DNA of 64,000 nucleotides from Cephalotus follicularis (GCA_001972305.1 BDDD01000375.1:352239-416238), one strand, 5' to 3'; shown: positions 23,426 through 36,428, counted from the stretch's first letter. Notes: generated by a model from the sequence alone, not told the origin. Numbers and translations: made by a program.

Positions 23426-24298
23426 CTAGCTTTTTACTGCTTTGATCTTTGTAGGATCTACTGACAATCCAGCATTGGATATAACGTCACCAAGGAATGT
23501 CACCTCTGATAACCAGAATTCACACTTGCTAAACTTGGCATACAACTGGTGGTCTCTGAGAGTCTGTAATGCCAAGTGCAGGTGTTCACCATGCTCTTCC
23601 ATGGACTTCGAATATATCAGAATGTCATCTATAAACACCACGATAAACCGATCCAGATATGGACTGAATATCCTGTTCATCAGACTCATAAATGCAGTAG
23701 GGGCGTTGGTCACCCCAAAAGGCATTACCACGAATTCGTAGTGTCTATATCGTGATCTGAACGCGGTCTTTGGAATATCCTCTACTCTAACTCAGAGCTG
23801 GTGATATCTGTATCTCAAATCCAATTTGGAAAACACTGAGGATCCCTTCAGCTGATCGAATAGGTCATCGATGTGCGGCAGTGGGTACTTGTTCTTAACT
23901 GTCACTTTGTTCAGCTGTCAATAATCGATACACATCCGTAAGGATCCGTACTTCTTCTTCATAAACAAGACCGGTGCTCCCCACGGGGATACACTGGGTC
24001 TGATAAAGCCCTTGTCCAACAACTCCTGTAGTTGTACTTTCAATTCCTTTAACTCAGGAGGGGCCATCCGGTATGGAGCTGTGGATACGGGGGCTATTCT
24101 TGGTAGAAGATCAATAGAAAACTCCACATCTCTCTCAGGAGGTAAGGAGGTCAGCTCTTCCGGAAACACATCTGGGTATTCACAAACCACAGGAACATCC
24201 TCCAACTTCAGTGTCCGTTTACTGTCATCTGTAACATGTGCCAGATAAGCAATACAACCCTGTCTCAAGAGTCTATCAGCCTGAATAGCAGATATCAT
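23426..24298 (-). pseudogene. gypsy reverse transcriptase, broken
   Basis: The 5' part (24298-23918) has VFPEELTSLPPERDVEFSID and [23 protein letters not shown], then a stop where an arginine codon is usual. The 3' part (23731-23426) has [18 protein letters not shown] and the catalytic FIDDILIYS, ending at a stop at 23426. A further stop lies between them. Confidence 0.93.
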
Positions 24299-24343
24299 GG
24301 AAACCAGCTGATACTCTAACGTCCCAATAAACTGGAACTGAGA

Positions 24344-24760
24344 CTATCCTTGCAAATGGAAGGTTACAACCTTCCTATTACAATCCACATATGCATAATG
24401 TTCTGACAACCAATCCATACCGAGAATCATATCAAGTTCGCCCATCGGCAGTACTATAAGGTCTGCCGGAAGAACATGTCCAAAAATCTCAATGGCACAC
24501 GATCTACGCACCCATCGGGAGGTGGCCGACTCTCCTACAGGTGTGCTAACCTCTATCACAAAAGGTAAAGGCCCGGGCTCCACATCCATACAACTTATGA
24601 AATGAGAAGCAATATATGAATGGGAGGAGCCTGAATCAATCAATTTTCGTGCCAGGTGTTGAGATACATAAACCATACCTCTAATCACTGACGGTGATCC
24701 AGTTGCAGCTCGCCGATCCATAGCGTATACTCTTCCTTGTACCGTAGGTGCAGATCCCAT
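24344..24760 (-). pseudogene. gypsy aspartic protease
   Basis: The 138-codon frame includes KLIDSGSSHSYIASHFI, the DSG active site, and DLIVLPMGELDMILGMDWLS, the typical retropepsin C-terminal block. It would cut the polyprotein in the particle. The active-site triad is intact, but neighbouring reading frames are broken. Confidence 0.9.
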
Positions 24761-25216
24761 CGGCTGTTTGCCACGGTCTCCACGTGAACTGGTACTAGGG
24801 CGGCCTTGCTGGAAGCTTCCTTGTGATCGGTTTGAACCTTGTCCTGCTTGACATCATGTGTTGAACTGATCCTGTGGACATTGAGTAGATATATGATCTG
24901 GAGCTCCACAAGTCCAACACCTACCATCTTTCTACCAGCAATCCTCAGAAGCATGGTTGGTACGACCACAATGCACACAGGGTTCAACAGACCCTTATTC
25001 ATCATCGGCAAGTTTTAAAGAACCTCCTTGCGAAGCGATCCTTCGCTGACGCCTTCATCGTGCATCACAACCAGGTCTTCTCTGCTGAGAACCACAAGAT
25101 TGTCTTCCCAACCTCGAAGGTCCTGTTGGGCTACCAATACTGCGGGGAGATTCTCCCTGCCTCAGACTGCTCTAATATCCGGACCTACGGGATTTATTGC
25201 TACTACCAGAACTCCT
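24761..25216 (-). pseudogene. gypsy gag nucleocapsid: basic linker and two zinc knuckles
   Basis: On the - strand a Ser/Arg-rich linker, with three TGA or TAG stops, is followed by two CCHC knuckles: CVHCGRTNHASEDC and CWTCGAPDHISTQC. A stop sits between them and another after. The + strand frames at 25028-25317 are the antisense of this linker. Confidence 0.85.
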
Positions 25217-26146
25217 TCATGACTGATCACCAGGAGGGGAAAGTCTCCATTGGCCTGTCTGGATTTCCAAGTTCTGAAACCGCTGAGCCAAGGCTTCAAC
25301 TTCACGTGCCCTGTTAGATAACTCGAAGAAGGTTTGCAAATGCAGGGGCACTAACTTCTCCTGGATGTCAGGTCGTAGTCCACCAAGGAACTTCTTAGCC
25401 TTTCGCGACTCAGTATTCACCAAGTACGAAGCTATCCTTGATAACTCGATGAACTTGGCCTCATATTGGGCCACAGTCATGTCTCCCTATGTCAGGCCTA
25501 GAAATTCAGTTTCTCTTTTGTCAATCTCCACCTCGGGATAGAATCTGTCATTGAACTCTGCTTTAAAAGTATCCCAAGAATAGGCCGTTCCAGATATCTC
25601 CCACTGGGATTCAATCATCTTCCACCAGTGTTCTGCTTCGCCTTGTAACATGTACGTCACAAACACAACCTTCTGAGAGTCGGAGCAATCCGTAACTCGG
25701 AAGATCTTGTCCAATTGCATTATCCATCTCTCCGCTGAAATACCGTCAGGATCTCCTGTGAAGGCTGGAGGATTTAACTTCAGAAATCCGATCAAAGGGT
25801 TCTCTCGCCATGAAGGTTGGTCGACTGATCTTCTTGTTCCCTTAGCCCGTCTGGCTGGTCTGACAGCAGATGTCTGCTCATGTACTTCGGTTGCACGTGC
25901 AGGTGGTACAGCAGTAGGTGGTTCATCTTCATCTGGCTGCCGTTGCATGAACTCATGCATTTGGCTTATCATAGCCCTTATTCTCCTCATGAATCCTCTT
26001 CGTTCCTCTCTAGCAGCAACAACAGGTTCTGCTACCTGAGGTGCATTAACTTCTCCTTGTTCTTTGGCACCTCTATTTGAACGGGTGCCTCTCGTAGACG
26101 GCCCAGACTTCTCTCCTCGTACGCTTCTACTCCGTCGTCCTTCCAT
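25217..26146 (-). pseudogene. gypsy gag capsid
   Basis: The start is at 26146. The N-terminal 130 residues are basic and low complexity. The retrotransposon gag domain follows, with AERWIMQLDKIFRVTDC, QGEAEHWWKM and FKAEFNDRFYPEVE. A single in-frame stop at 25487-25489, where Gln is usual, is followed by GDMTVAQYEAKFIELSR and GLRPDIQEKL in the same frame to 25217. Confidence 0.93.
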
Positions 26147-26235
26147 TCTGATTCATAAAAGAACGGGTCAAAATCCACACATATATTTTAATTCCACTTG
26201 CCAAGGGTCCTATCCCAACATATCCAGAATAGTAC

Positions 26236-26248
26236 GGCTCTGATACCA
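26236..26248 (-). other. primer-binding site of the nested gypsy element
   Basis: The - strand reads TGGTATCAGAGCC, a 13-nt match to the initiator tRNA-Met 3' end, 5 nt inside the 5' LTR. Confidence 0.92.
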
Positions 26249-26253
26249 ACACT

Positions 26254-28717
26254 TGCCACGCCCCAAACCGTGGGCTGGGCCCCACGACTTGACACATGGC
26301 AATCCGTACAATCATCATAAAATTATCCATAAAAAATTTAAAACTTAATTAATAACAAACATAAATCATTTATTTAACGTGTGGATATATATAAACCCAG
26401 TTCAATACAATAAAATACATTGCTGCACCCAATAGGTAAAACAAATAATTACATAATTATTTCCTGCAATTTTCGTCCATAAAAGCGTACTGTCGAGGAG
26501 GAACTTACACAATCCTTTATCCTTAGTGCTGCTGCGATGTGCCTCCACTACCTGTTCCTGTACCTGGCCCATTCAAAGCAATGGGTCAGCAACCCTGAGG
26601 GTTATGTAGGTTACCACATGCACGGGCACATACCAAAGGAACAACCAATAAAAGCATAGGAGAAAATATCATAAAATACAATGCATGAGTCCAAAAATCC
26701 ATAACATAACCTTTATCATCCTTTGGCCTCGGACTATTCTACTCAAACCATACATATCACATACAGAGGCGTCTAGTCCGGTCATCCTATGGTCCGGTCA
26801 GTGTACAAGGTTCACCTTTAAGCTCACCAACCTGCGGTATTCTCCTCCACGTTCAGCTACTGAGCAGAATTCGCCCTTTGCTCACATGCTCTGCGGTTCA
26901 CCCTTTGGATCACCAGCTCTGGTGGAATTCACCCTTAGGTTCACCATTGGCGGATTCGCCTGAGATCACCAGCCTCGCGAAGTTCACCTCTTGGGCTTAC
27001 CTGCACGATGGAATTCTCCCCTGTTGGGCTCACTAACCTGGGACCATCTATCTAATTCCTTTCCCAATTCCATTTCTTTCCTTTAATATGTCCTGGGTAT
27101 AAGAGAGTGCATGTAAGGCTATATTCATCACGTAATTACCTGCTCGGGGACGCATGCCTATACTTATCCAACTTCCTTCTTCGTGACGCATGCAGGGAGG
27201 TCATGCCAGGGAACATATACATACTCATATTCCATTTCCTTTCCACATAGGAGCATATAGGGGACAACTCCAGGGGATAATGCATGCATAGTATGTATAC
27301 TTGGCTCATGGCAGGGGACAACTTAGTGCCATCTCATGCTCGATGAAGGTCGAGGAGGATCATAACGCGAGCATGGTAGGGAAGAGCCATGGACAGCTCC
27401 TCTGGCGTTGGCACATAGCATATGTCACCCCTGGCGTCGTCACCTCGGCGCCTGTCCTCCTAGGCGTTTTCACCTCGGGTTCGTGACATTCCTAACGTGG
27501 CATCCCGGCATGACTTCTCTGGCATCACCACCTCGGGCACATGGATCCCCAGGCATTGGCAGAGGAGCTTGGGCATGTCTGCCCTGGACATCACAACTCA
27601 TCAGGCATATCACCCCGGGCATCGTCTCCTTGGGCATGTCACCCCGGGCATCAATTTTCTCGGTGCCCCTTCTCCTCTGGCATTGTCCAGGCGCATACGT
27701 GGTTCCCGGCACCCTTGGCGTTGGCAGTGGAGCTCAACGCAGGTCTGGCATGCTATACAGGGATCGTAAATAGCACGCTATGAACGCATACTTGGCACAT
27801 GCTGGGAATGAAGGAACTCAGGCATCCGCCGGCAAGGAGCTCAGCGCGTTGCGATGCTCGGACGCATGGTCAGGAGAGCCCAGGTTCCATCATGGCTACT
27901 GACGCCAATGTATGTGGCATACTGTTTGTGCACGGTTGCAATGCCAGGGACGAATACACATTCATTCTAGCCTTTTTAACTCTACTACAAACATCAATAA
28001 TGATAACACATCTACATAGACAATAAAACACATCCAACAAAGCAACAAACAAGAATAAAACATGCATATCAAACACACAAGCATACACATAAGCTAGTAG
28101 GCACTCGGACATGGAGTAACCTACGTGAGTAAAGGTTGAAAACGGAGATGCTTCCTCCTCTCCTCGTAAATCCTGGCTTTCCTTAAAGCTGGGGACTGCT
28201 ACACTTCTAGCTTGCCAATTTCTTCCTCCTTACACACCGCCTTACTCCCAGGGAAGGGGAATTTATACAAACGGGGTGTGGAGGACATGGGGGCTCCATG
28301 GACAGTGCCCCTCTTGTCCACACTCCCATTCTCTCTTTCTCTCCCGAATTCTCTGAAACGAATTGTGAAGAAAATGGCTCAAAAGTGTGTCTCCTAGGTC
28401 CCACTTTCCTTTTATAATAGCCATTGGAAGAGTCTGGAACTTCCTAAACCAAACCAACGGGCAAAAGGCCATTGCTAGGCTTGGGCCAGCCTTCTCCACT
28501 TGGGCCAAATTAAGCTTTCCACATACAAGCCTAAAATTCCAATTATACCATTAAATCCGGCCCAAGGAGAATAACATAATTCTTTTAGCCCAAGTTCACA
28601 AATTATGCTCCATTAAGGCCCAAATAAATACATTATAAAATTCAGACCCAGCCCAAAAGGTGAAAAAATTATTACAAAGCCCAATAATAATTTTTAATAA
28701 TATTTAGGGCCCTTACA
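26254..28717 (-). repeat. 5' LTR of the nested gypsy element
   Basis: Matches 18843-21351 from end to end, with fewer minisatellite units. Its outer end is followed by the TTGTG duplication and then the start of copia gag. Confidence 0.92.
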
Positions 28718-28797
28718 TTGTGCTTCCAATCCAAGAAATTTGGACCCGTAAGCTTATTTGTTTCCAAAACTCGTGATAGTGCTGTGCCAACTGACAT
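28718..28797 (-). pseudogene. first codons of copia gag, cut off by the gypsy insertion
   Basis: The start codon is at 28797-28795. The 26 or so codons include the hallmark LETNKLTGPNFLDW of copia gag. The frame then runs into the gypsy 5' LTR. The rest of gag begins at 18837, on the far side of the 9.9-kb insertion. Confidence 0.9.
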
Positions 28798-30184
28798 ATT
28801 GCAAAATATGGTGATAACTAGCAACCTATAAAAGAGGAAACAAAAGAGAGTTTAATTAGAAAATCATTCCATTTATATTATTACCATAATACTTGGTCTT
28901 TTGTAATTATGGCTTCTCCCACTATTCTAATCATATCCCACACCTCCATGTGAAATTCGGGAAGTCTCTCGCTTCCCAGTGGGGATCAGAATCTATCCAG
29001 CGTACTATGGTCCCTACTTTTGCCGTGCAAACCATAATACCTGAATAGGTAGGTATGTATACCAATTGACATTAGGACCTCTCGCCCTATATGTAAGATC
29101 CGATACTAGATTCAGCCTCCCGACCCATATAGTCCCAACTTCCGCTGTGCAAACCATATGATCCCAGTATAAGTCAAACCCATAATCCTCAAAGAAATTA
29201 ACTTGTTTTGAAACAGCCACACGTGTCGATGTCCTAATGCCAAAACAAATTCATTTCCTTCCAGTGTACCTCACACTGAAATTGAATAGAAATTGTCATA
29301 CAGGGGACCTCTGATTTTACAGTGTCATCCCCAATATGTCCACACAATTCAACGATGATTGTGGAAGGCCAACGACAGAGCAGTCATATGCCCCACCGCT
29401 TTTGGACTTATTATTTGCAAGTTTGGAGGGATTTGGTCTCATCAATTTTATCAAAATTACCAAAGCCGTTTTAGATTAATTTTAATCTTCTAATCCATTT
29501 GGACGGCTTAACATGCTTGGACGTGTTTGGATTGTTTGTAAAAAGGAAAAAATCATCCATCTCATGCACCCTAAAAGTGGCATGACTTGGGACTTAAGCC
29601 ATTAGTAATCACGTGAGCCAACGTGATCACTTGTTCTCCTATGTGTACTAACTTAATTTAACTCTATTACAATTGCAACTATGCATACATGGCCTTCAAC
29701 TAGTCTTGTAATCTTCTTGATCTTCTCTTCAATCTCCATTGATCTCCTTTCTTCAACTTACAACCATATGTACACAATTAAAGAAAAAAGAAATACAATT
29801 GAGGGAGAAGAGAATTCTACTCTAAGAAAATAAGAACAAGAAAGAATACGGCGCGCGCAGGCAGCCTTATTATAGACCGATTGAATTCCATTAATGTAAT
29901 AAAGTAATTAAATCATCCACACAAAGAAAACACAAAGCTAGGCCGAGACACAAGCCTACCAGCATGCATAAGAAATTCAAAAATATAACCAATATATAAT
30001 TGAATTAACACGTAACAATTTGGCGTTCAAAGGTTTGTCAATTTCATTAGTGTGACCAATAAAGATGCAACTCTCACTAAAAGTAGGGCTATAAAAATTC
30101 GACCAAGACACATATGCAACCAACAATCCACTAAACATCAAATTGAGGTCTGATTGTAGTCAATTAGGTTTCTCTTATACCACT
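28798..30184 (-). other. untranslated leader of the split copia element
   Basis: This is 1.4 kb between the 5' LTR and the gag start, with no coding frame. A primer site (TGGTATAAGAG, - strand) is at 30172-30182, 2 nt from the LTR. It differs from the standard TGGTATCAGAG at one position. Confidence 0.78.
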
Positions 30185-32662
30185 TGCTGGGAACGGCTCA
30201 AATGCAGCGGAAGAAAACAATCAATTCAGACTTTAGGGGTTAGGGCCGATCAATTTTAAATTTTATCTAATTGATTAATCTCCAAGCAATAAGATGCCCT
30301 AAACTAAGTCCAAATTATCCCAATAAATGTCCAAGGAACCCTAATTAACATTTAATCAAACCAAAAACCAAAACCAAGCATAAGGGAAGATAGGGTTGAA
30401 ATAATAGGATTTCCATAAACCCTAAAAATGGACACAAACAATCGACTCACAAGGAAACACACAAACCCTAGCCAATAGTCCAAGCAACCCGAACCCAAAA
30501 CATCCCTAACCCTAAGGGATGGAAAGGTTCTACCAAAGAGACATGGGGGGCGACTAGGGTTTACCAACCCTAGCTACAACCCGTTGCCATGCGCCACAAA
30601 GGAAGAGGAAAGAGATAATTACCAAAGGTGATACCTCCTTCCTTCAAGTCTAGCTCCCTCTACAATTTAATCCCAAGACCACCAAGGATCTCCAAGCTCC
30701 CCCTTAGGCCACGGATAAGGAAGATGATTTGTTGGAGGCCAAGTGTTAAAGCTATGCTAAAGCACTCTAGGTAAAGATAAGATGCAATGTACAAGTTATC
30801 TCCACCTATGAAGAGATTTGAGGGGTGAAAGGATGGTTGAAAATGGAGATTTTTCAAACCAGGCATCTTTGGCGTCGACGCCTACCATAGGATGAAACGC
30901 AATAAAAAGAAAGAGCACCGACCAGGAGGAGAGAAAGAGAGAGAAAGAGACAAAGTGTAAAGTGTGTTGTGATCCCAAGACCTTTTGTCCTTTCGTCGTT
31001 AAAGAAAGCATTCTTTAATGCTTTTTGTCCTCTTGCATTTAATGTTCAAGTCAACTCTCTAGCTTCTTGAACATACCTCTCTTTTCCTACCAACTTCTCT
31101 TAAATTGATATGTGCCGAGTGTTAGCCTAGCATGGCGTCAACACCATGTGTCTCTTCTTATCAAGGCGTCAACGCCAACGATAAGATGAAACAGGATATC
31201 TCATCCCGTCAAGACGTCAATGCATGCACTCCATAGCGTTAACGTTTAAGTCACTAGTTTACGTAGCGTCAACGCATGGTCTTCATGGCGTTAACGCCCA
31301 GGGACTCAACTAGATATGGCATCAACGCATGCTCTTCATGGTGTCGATGCCCAAGACATAGGATGAGACAATCTCTTCTATTTTCAAAAAACCCTTCGCA
31401 TGGAATATTTCATCGTGGAATTACATGGACCCATATCCAGCAAATGAAATACTCACTAGCAAAGTAACATCTCCCAGATGTTATCCTTTCACTAAATGAC
31501 ACGTGTCTCATATACGTGTCAACCTGTTCAAAGCCAGGCAGGACCTGAAAGCCTGTCGATCTCCGGTATGATGATAAATTCTCAAAACATCCTGATTTCT
31601 GGTATGACTATTCTAACAGTCACCGACTATTAAAACAACCCCGGTGTGAGCGTCAGTCACCCCTCGGATCCATGTATTACCAAGCCTACCAATCATAGTC
31701 TGAATAGCCAGTCACTTTACTCAGTCATCAGCATATGTGTCATGTTTCCCTCGTCATACTTGACTCCGATCACATCCTAGGGTTTGGATGAATGTCACCC
31801 CTAGATATGCTACGATAACTATGAATCTATGAATGCACTAAGACTATCGGTAGACCTCCCATGGAAACCTCTCTTTCTCAGTCCACCTATGCCTAATCAA
31901 GACTTTTAAGTCTACAACGTACATAGATAAATAGAGCTGGTCACCCTCAGCCCGGATATGACAATCCCCTATTGCGCACTCGCTCATACATCTCAATGCA
32001 GCTCCCATAAGACCCAAAGGCAACCCTTTTGCCCACACGTGGCTAGTGCTGGGGAAGGCGAAAATCAAAGTCAAGCTATTACTACATAATGCATGCCAGC
32101 CGCTCAGGTGAAATGAGACAACGCAGGCTATATACCTACTAGTCACCATATACTATACACTACCGAGACCATAGGAATCCTATTGACATTGGGTATTGAC
32201 TATCCAAATAGGTTTCCTATTGGTGGGTCAGTTTGGTGTCATGCTCTCAGCACACACCTCACATTAACTTTAGGGATAAACCCAAATGGCAATGAGATAA
32301 CCATCCTCCACTGCTAACCCGGGAGCAAGCGTAATGTGACAAGTCTTCGCGGTTCATCAATGACCCTAAGAAAGTGAACATATGACTTGGAAGATTTTGT
32401 CACAAGGACTAAGGACCTCATTCTCATAGCCTCCTTGGCACGAGATCCAACTCTTGGAGTGTGACAGGGCGTAATATGACATACAATTAATTATAAATAA
32501 TTATTCTGTTCCTTTTTGTTGGTTGGGATGAGCCATACAGCCTTGCCAATATAATAAATATGCACATAAATATATGAATAGAATTCAGAATTGTATAAAT
32601 CAAGAGTGTATATACAAACAACGAGCTTTATCGTGGCATACTGGGACACCCCTAACCTAACA
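30185..32662 (-). repeat. 5' LTR of the split copia element
   Basis: Matches 12369-14845 in length and sequence. Palindromes of the GCGTCGACGC type lie at 30871-30882 and 31130-31350. The outer end is followed by the AGATT duplication. Confidence 0.9.
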
Positions 32663-34240
32663 AGATTTACTTCCATTATGGGCCAAAATTTACGCTTTAA
32701 TTTGCCTTGAATTGGGCCTTTACATTTGCAAGAGAATGGTTAAACCAATGTTCAATTCCATGGCCTACTATTGTTGACTTTTCAACTTTAGAAACATCAC
32801 TTCTATTTAGGCTTTGTGTGGCACCATTTTATATGATGCATGGCCGGCCCTTAGGTGTATAAAAGAGAGAATTGATGATTGTTTTAAGTTTTAAGGAAAG
32901 GCTTAATTGAAATATCCAAAGGATGAGTCATGCTTTAGATATTTAAGTAAGTTACCTTGCATAACATACTTCATCAATTCATTTCTCTCAACACTTCACC
33001 CGTAGCTCTCTCTTTTCTTTCTTCTCAACGTCTCCTCTCTTCCTCCATTAATGGAGACGGTGAAAGCTTCATTTTAATGGAAGAAAGAACACAAACAAAT
33101 CACCTTCTCACTAGGTGGAGATTGCTTGAATATTTCGTTCAATCTTAACTTATGGTGAGAAATAGTTTAGGTGATGAAACACAAACCTTCACTTCCTTCA
33201 ATCTTGATTCAAAATAGTTGCTGCTATGTGCAAGGGGAGAAACATTTGTCAAGATGGATGTGTTGATTTCAAGTTTGAAGAAACACAAAATTTGGAGGTG
33301 GGCGAAGAATTAGGTAAATATTTCTAACTCATCTCCATGTTGATTGTGTGTTGTTTATGATGCATTATTGGCTTGGATTGGGGGCTGGGATTGCCATCCT
33401 AGCCCTGCCATTTTGTGCAGGTTGTGTATCCATTCCAAATCCTAAGAGTTTGTGAATGGTGGCCTAGGGTTTGTGGGATGTGTGTTAAGAGTTTTGTGTG
33501 CATTCCCTAACCCGATTTGTTATGTGGTGTTTGTGTTTTGGTATGGTGCAGTTTGGGTTTTGGGGCTAGGGTATGGAACCTTAGCCAAACCCAATTGCTG
33601 CCATATGGTGTCCTAGAAAACCCTAAGAGTTTGTCTATGTTAGGGTTTCAACATTAGAGCATATGTGTTAGGGTATTGGTGTGTTACCCTAATGCTGAAA
33701 TTGGAGTGATCAATTTCTAGGGTAGAGAATTCCCAGCTCCAATCCACCACCCTAACTTGGTTGGAATGTTGTCATGGTTCGATTGATACCCTAATTAGAG
33801 ATCCTAGGGTTTAATGAGATACTAATGGACTTGGCTTTTAGGGTATCCCTTTTCTAAGGGATTGAAATTTTTTAATATGTATTCCGCAACCCTAATGTCC
33901 CTTAATGTTCCAACCCTCCTTGAGCCTTTCCAACAAGAAGTGCTCTAGAAGCTATGGCAGACCTCAACGATTTGCGCCCAGTTCTCTGCAAACACGTTGT
34001 TTACCATTATAGTTATAATGGAGGTCAAGGGAATGGATTAAGTCTGGAAGAAATGAAATTAAGTTCAAATTTACACGGCTCGTCCGGAGGAGTTATATCT
34101 TTGAGGGACGGGTCGTAACGCAGGATTTGGCTGTGCTCCTGTTTGGTGAGCAGATTGTTGAACCAATTGTGCAAGTTGTCCAATCTATTGGAGCAATTGA
34201 TTGAACTCGGCTCGAGTCACAGGAGCATCATCCTGCTAGT
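32663..34240 (+). other. LTR-like remnant with a TATA box, no gene
   Basis: The TATA box TATAAAAG is at 32858-32865. A pyrimidine-rich leader follows near 33000, and GGGACGGGTCGTAAC, typical of a gypsy LTR 3' end, is near 34115. I find no coding sequence. I read it as a decayed + strand LTR, with low certainty about its ends. Confidence 0.45.
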
Positions 34241-34790
34241 TTAGCTGATTTCGTCAGATGTTTCTCCTTGGATGCATGATTGCTTGACACAGGAAAGATC
34301 TAAAAATTCGTGGAAAAAATATATTGATGTAGAAAACTGAATCTTCAATCAACACGACAACTGACTGTTAAAATCTTCTCTTCCTTGGCCTATAAGAGAA
34401 ACATAAGACAGAAAAGTGACTGGATGGGGATGCCAGGACCCCCCAACAATGCTAAAGTCAATATAAGAAGGAAGAATTGTGTGTAAAGCTCAAGAGAATG
34501 TAGGTATTGCTCAAAAGTTTCATATGGACCTTGTGAATGGATGTCATATTTATAATAGAGAAGGAAAGGCTACATTGAGAAACCTAGTTGACTTAGAATT
34601 GTGCATATATAGGTACATTTTCCCTTTTCGAGAGTTTTTGGAGGATCATGCCTCAGTGATCTTAGGGATTTAGCATTATCAAGATCTCTAGAGGACTCTT
34701 CCTGAGATACCCATATATTATTAATGAGATTTAATGTAGTTAGAATATTCCCCATTAATGTCTAGTTTATCCATGTGGCACATTATGACT
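34241..34790 (-). repeat. Tat-like LTR remnant
   Basis: Two blocks resemble 43340-43720: TGCTAAAGTCAATATAAG ... CTCAAGAGAATG, and CATGTGGCACATTATGAC at the right end, matching the CACATGGCAGATTATGAT block at 43678. No TSD was identified. Confidence 0.45.
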
Positions 34791-34805
34791 AATCCGAAAT
34801 TTTTT

Positions 34806-35010
34806 CCATATCAATAATATATCAATATAGATCTTGCATATCAATTTTCAAACCAATCAGATGTCTCTAACTACTTTATATATATGTAAAAATTTTAATT
34901 GTCACATATGTTCACATTTACAATAGAATAGTAACTTATTTGATGAAAAATATATAGATATTCAATTGGTTTGAAAATTAGTATGCATGATTTTTATTAA
35001 TAGAATGTCA
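34806..35010. repeat. AT-rich inverted repeat, hairpin type
   Basis: The arm near 34820-34862, with ATTTTCAAACCAAT, pairs with the arm near 34955-35000, ATTGGTTTGAAAATT. It may be a small MITE-like element related to the next one. The ends are uncertain. Confidence 0.5.
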
Positions 35011-35137
35011 AATCTAAGGATTGAATTTTACAAAATGAAATTATAAACAATGATTTTTGTTGTAGCTCGCACATAAGATATGTGACAGTTGCTCTCATGT
35101 CCAACGAATATATATGGAACTAATTATTATGGAGTAA

Positions 35138-35496
35138 CATTGCACTCAACTTATGTGTATCGTCAACTTAATTAGGTGACTTGCAATTAATATTTTTCAA
35201 ATCAACTGTTAGATTTGATATTCTATTAATATAAATCACTCATGAAAATTTTCAAGTCAATCGGATATATGTAGATATTATATTAAATAGGATAATATTT
35301 TATTGTTTAGAAGTAAATTATATAATGGTTAAAGTTTTTATTTAGAAATAAAATAGTTGAGATATTTAATTGACTTGAAAATTTGCATACATAATCTAGA
35401 CAATTAGATCATCAAATTCATCGATTAGATTTGAAAAATACTATTCATAAATATGGTAATTATAGTGACTATACACTTAAGTTGGATACAATATTA
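35138..35496. repeat. MITE-like element with long terminal inverted repeats
   Basis: The left arm (about 35138-35265) matches the reverse complement of the right arm (about 35360-35496) over roughly 120 bp: TTGCACTCAACTTATGTGTA against the complement of TACACTTAAGTTGGATACAA. The middle is AT-rich and no transposase is present. The superfamily is not assigned. Confidence 0.65.
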
Positions 35497-35997
35497 TAAT
35501 ATATATATATATATATAGCATAATAAAAATGGTGAAAGATGATTGCATTTGCATACACAGGTCATATATTTTGTTAGATATGTCGGTTGTCTTGATTTAA
35601 CTGACTATATGTTAAGAAAATATTTTTTATAGGAAGATTGACTAGAGGTTGTTTGTAAAAACACTGGTTCTACACAGTTGATAAAGAGAATAAATTATTG
35701 TAATTCCTATCCGTCAACGGATAAGTAGACATTTTTGACAAATTTTGTTTCCACCATTCATTAACAAGTAAAATGAGAGCAAGTGTTACTTTCTTTATAT
35801 TTTTATATTATTTTTCTTTAATATATTTAGCACTAAATATATAGTCATGGCATAATGCCGCTAATCAATCAAAAGAACAAATAGAGACTTTGCGTGGATG
35901 GCAATGACCGAAACTAGAAGATTAACTAGACTGTCAGTGAAATCAAGCATAAGAAATATTGTTTTTTTTATATAAGATATATTAATAGGTCAGTTAT
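35497..35997. other. AT-rich sequence with an (AT)n run, no gene
   Basis: An AT microsatellite lies at about 35496-35516. The rest shows no gene or family signal to me. The last five bases, GTTAT, are the target duplication of the next element. Confidence 0.6.
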
Positions 35998-36428
35998 TGT
36001 TGGAAATATTGGTGTATTAGCATAAAACTCATTTAATATTACATGCGGAAAGAAATTTAAGAGAGGAAAAGGAATTAGAAAATTGCATGGAAGAAATAAT
36101 TTGAGAAAAAGAATGAGAGAATCGGAGGGATGAAAAAGAGTTAATGGAGAAAAACTCTCACTACATTATATATTCTCTTACAAAGAGGACATATTTATAA
36201 TACAAGGAAAACATTAAAATAAGAGCAATAGAATTCCAAATGGAATTCTAAGCTGACCACATTCAACCTTCACGGCATCCAAAAGTTCACATGGCTTGAA
36301 TGTATTGAATTTATTGTACTTTAATATAAAATCATCACACCTTTGCAGCCTTCACATGGGCTGCCACATTTGAATATGGTGATCAATGTAGGTGTGCTAC
36401 CAAGTGTGGAATGGTTGACAATTCAACA
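35998..36428 (-). repeat. 3' LTR of the second copia element
   Basis: In the sense direction it starts TGTTGAATTG at 36428. The RNase H frame ends with TGT-TGA, its last codon and stop being the first six bases of this LTR. Confidence 0.95.

Larger units (their letters stand above)
18843..28717 (-). mobile_element. Ty3/gypsy chromovirus (Tekay/Del-like), nested in copia gag
   Basis: LTRs 18843-21351 and 26254-28717 read TG(T/C)CACGCCCC ... GGGCCCTTACA on the + strand. Gene order on the - strand is gag, protease, RT, RNase H, integrase, chromodomain, the gypsy order. The flanks TTGCG and TTGTG are the 5-bp duplication with one CpG transition. Taking away one copy of the duplication leaves the copia gag frame continuous across the site. 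The lineage call rests on the long LTRs and the C-terminal chromodomain-like segment. The polyprotein has stops in gag, RT and integrase. Confidence 0.95.
12369..32662 (-). mobile_element. Ty1/copia retrotransposon, split by a nested gypsy element
   Basis: Two 2.48-kb LTRs (12369-14845 and 30185-32662) begin TGCTGGGAACGG on the + strand and end AACA. The flanks are GGATT and AGATT, a 5-bp duplication with one change. The primer site at 30172-30182 and the polypurine tract at 14846-14857 set the - strand as sense. Gene order from the sense 5' end is gag, protease, integrase, RT, RNase H, which is the copia order. A Ty3/gypsy element at 18843-28717 interrupts gag. The pol fragments carry many stops and frameshifts. 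Confidence 0.92.

Noticed and set aside
25028..25317. + strand frame inside the nested chromovirus that looks like an unrelated captured gene
   Set aside because: The - strand reads as the normal Ser/Arg-rich gag linker leading to the two zinc knuckles, with a few stops. The + strand frame is its antisense.
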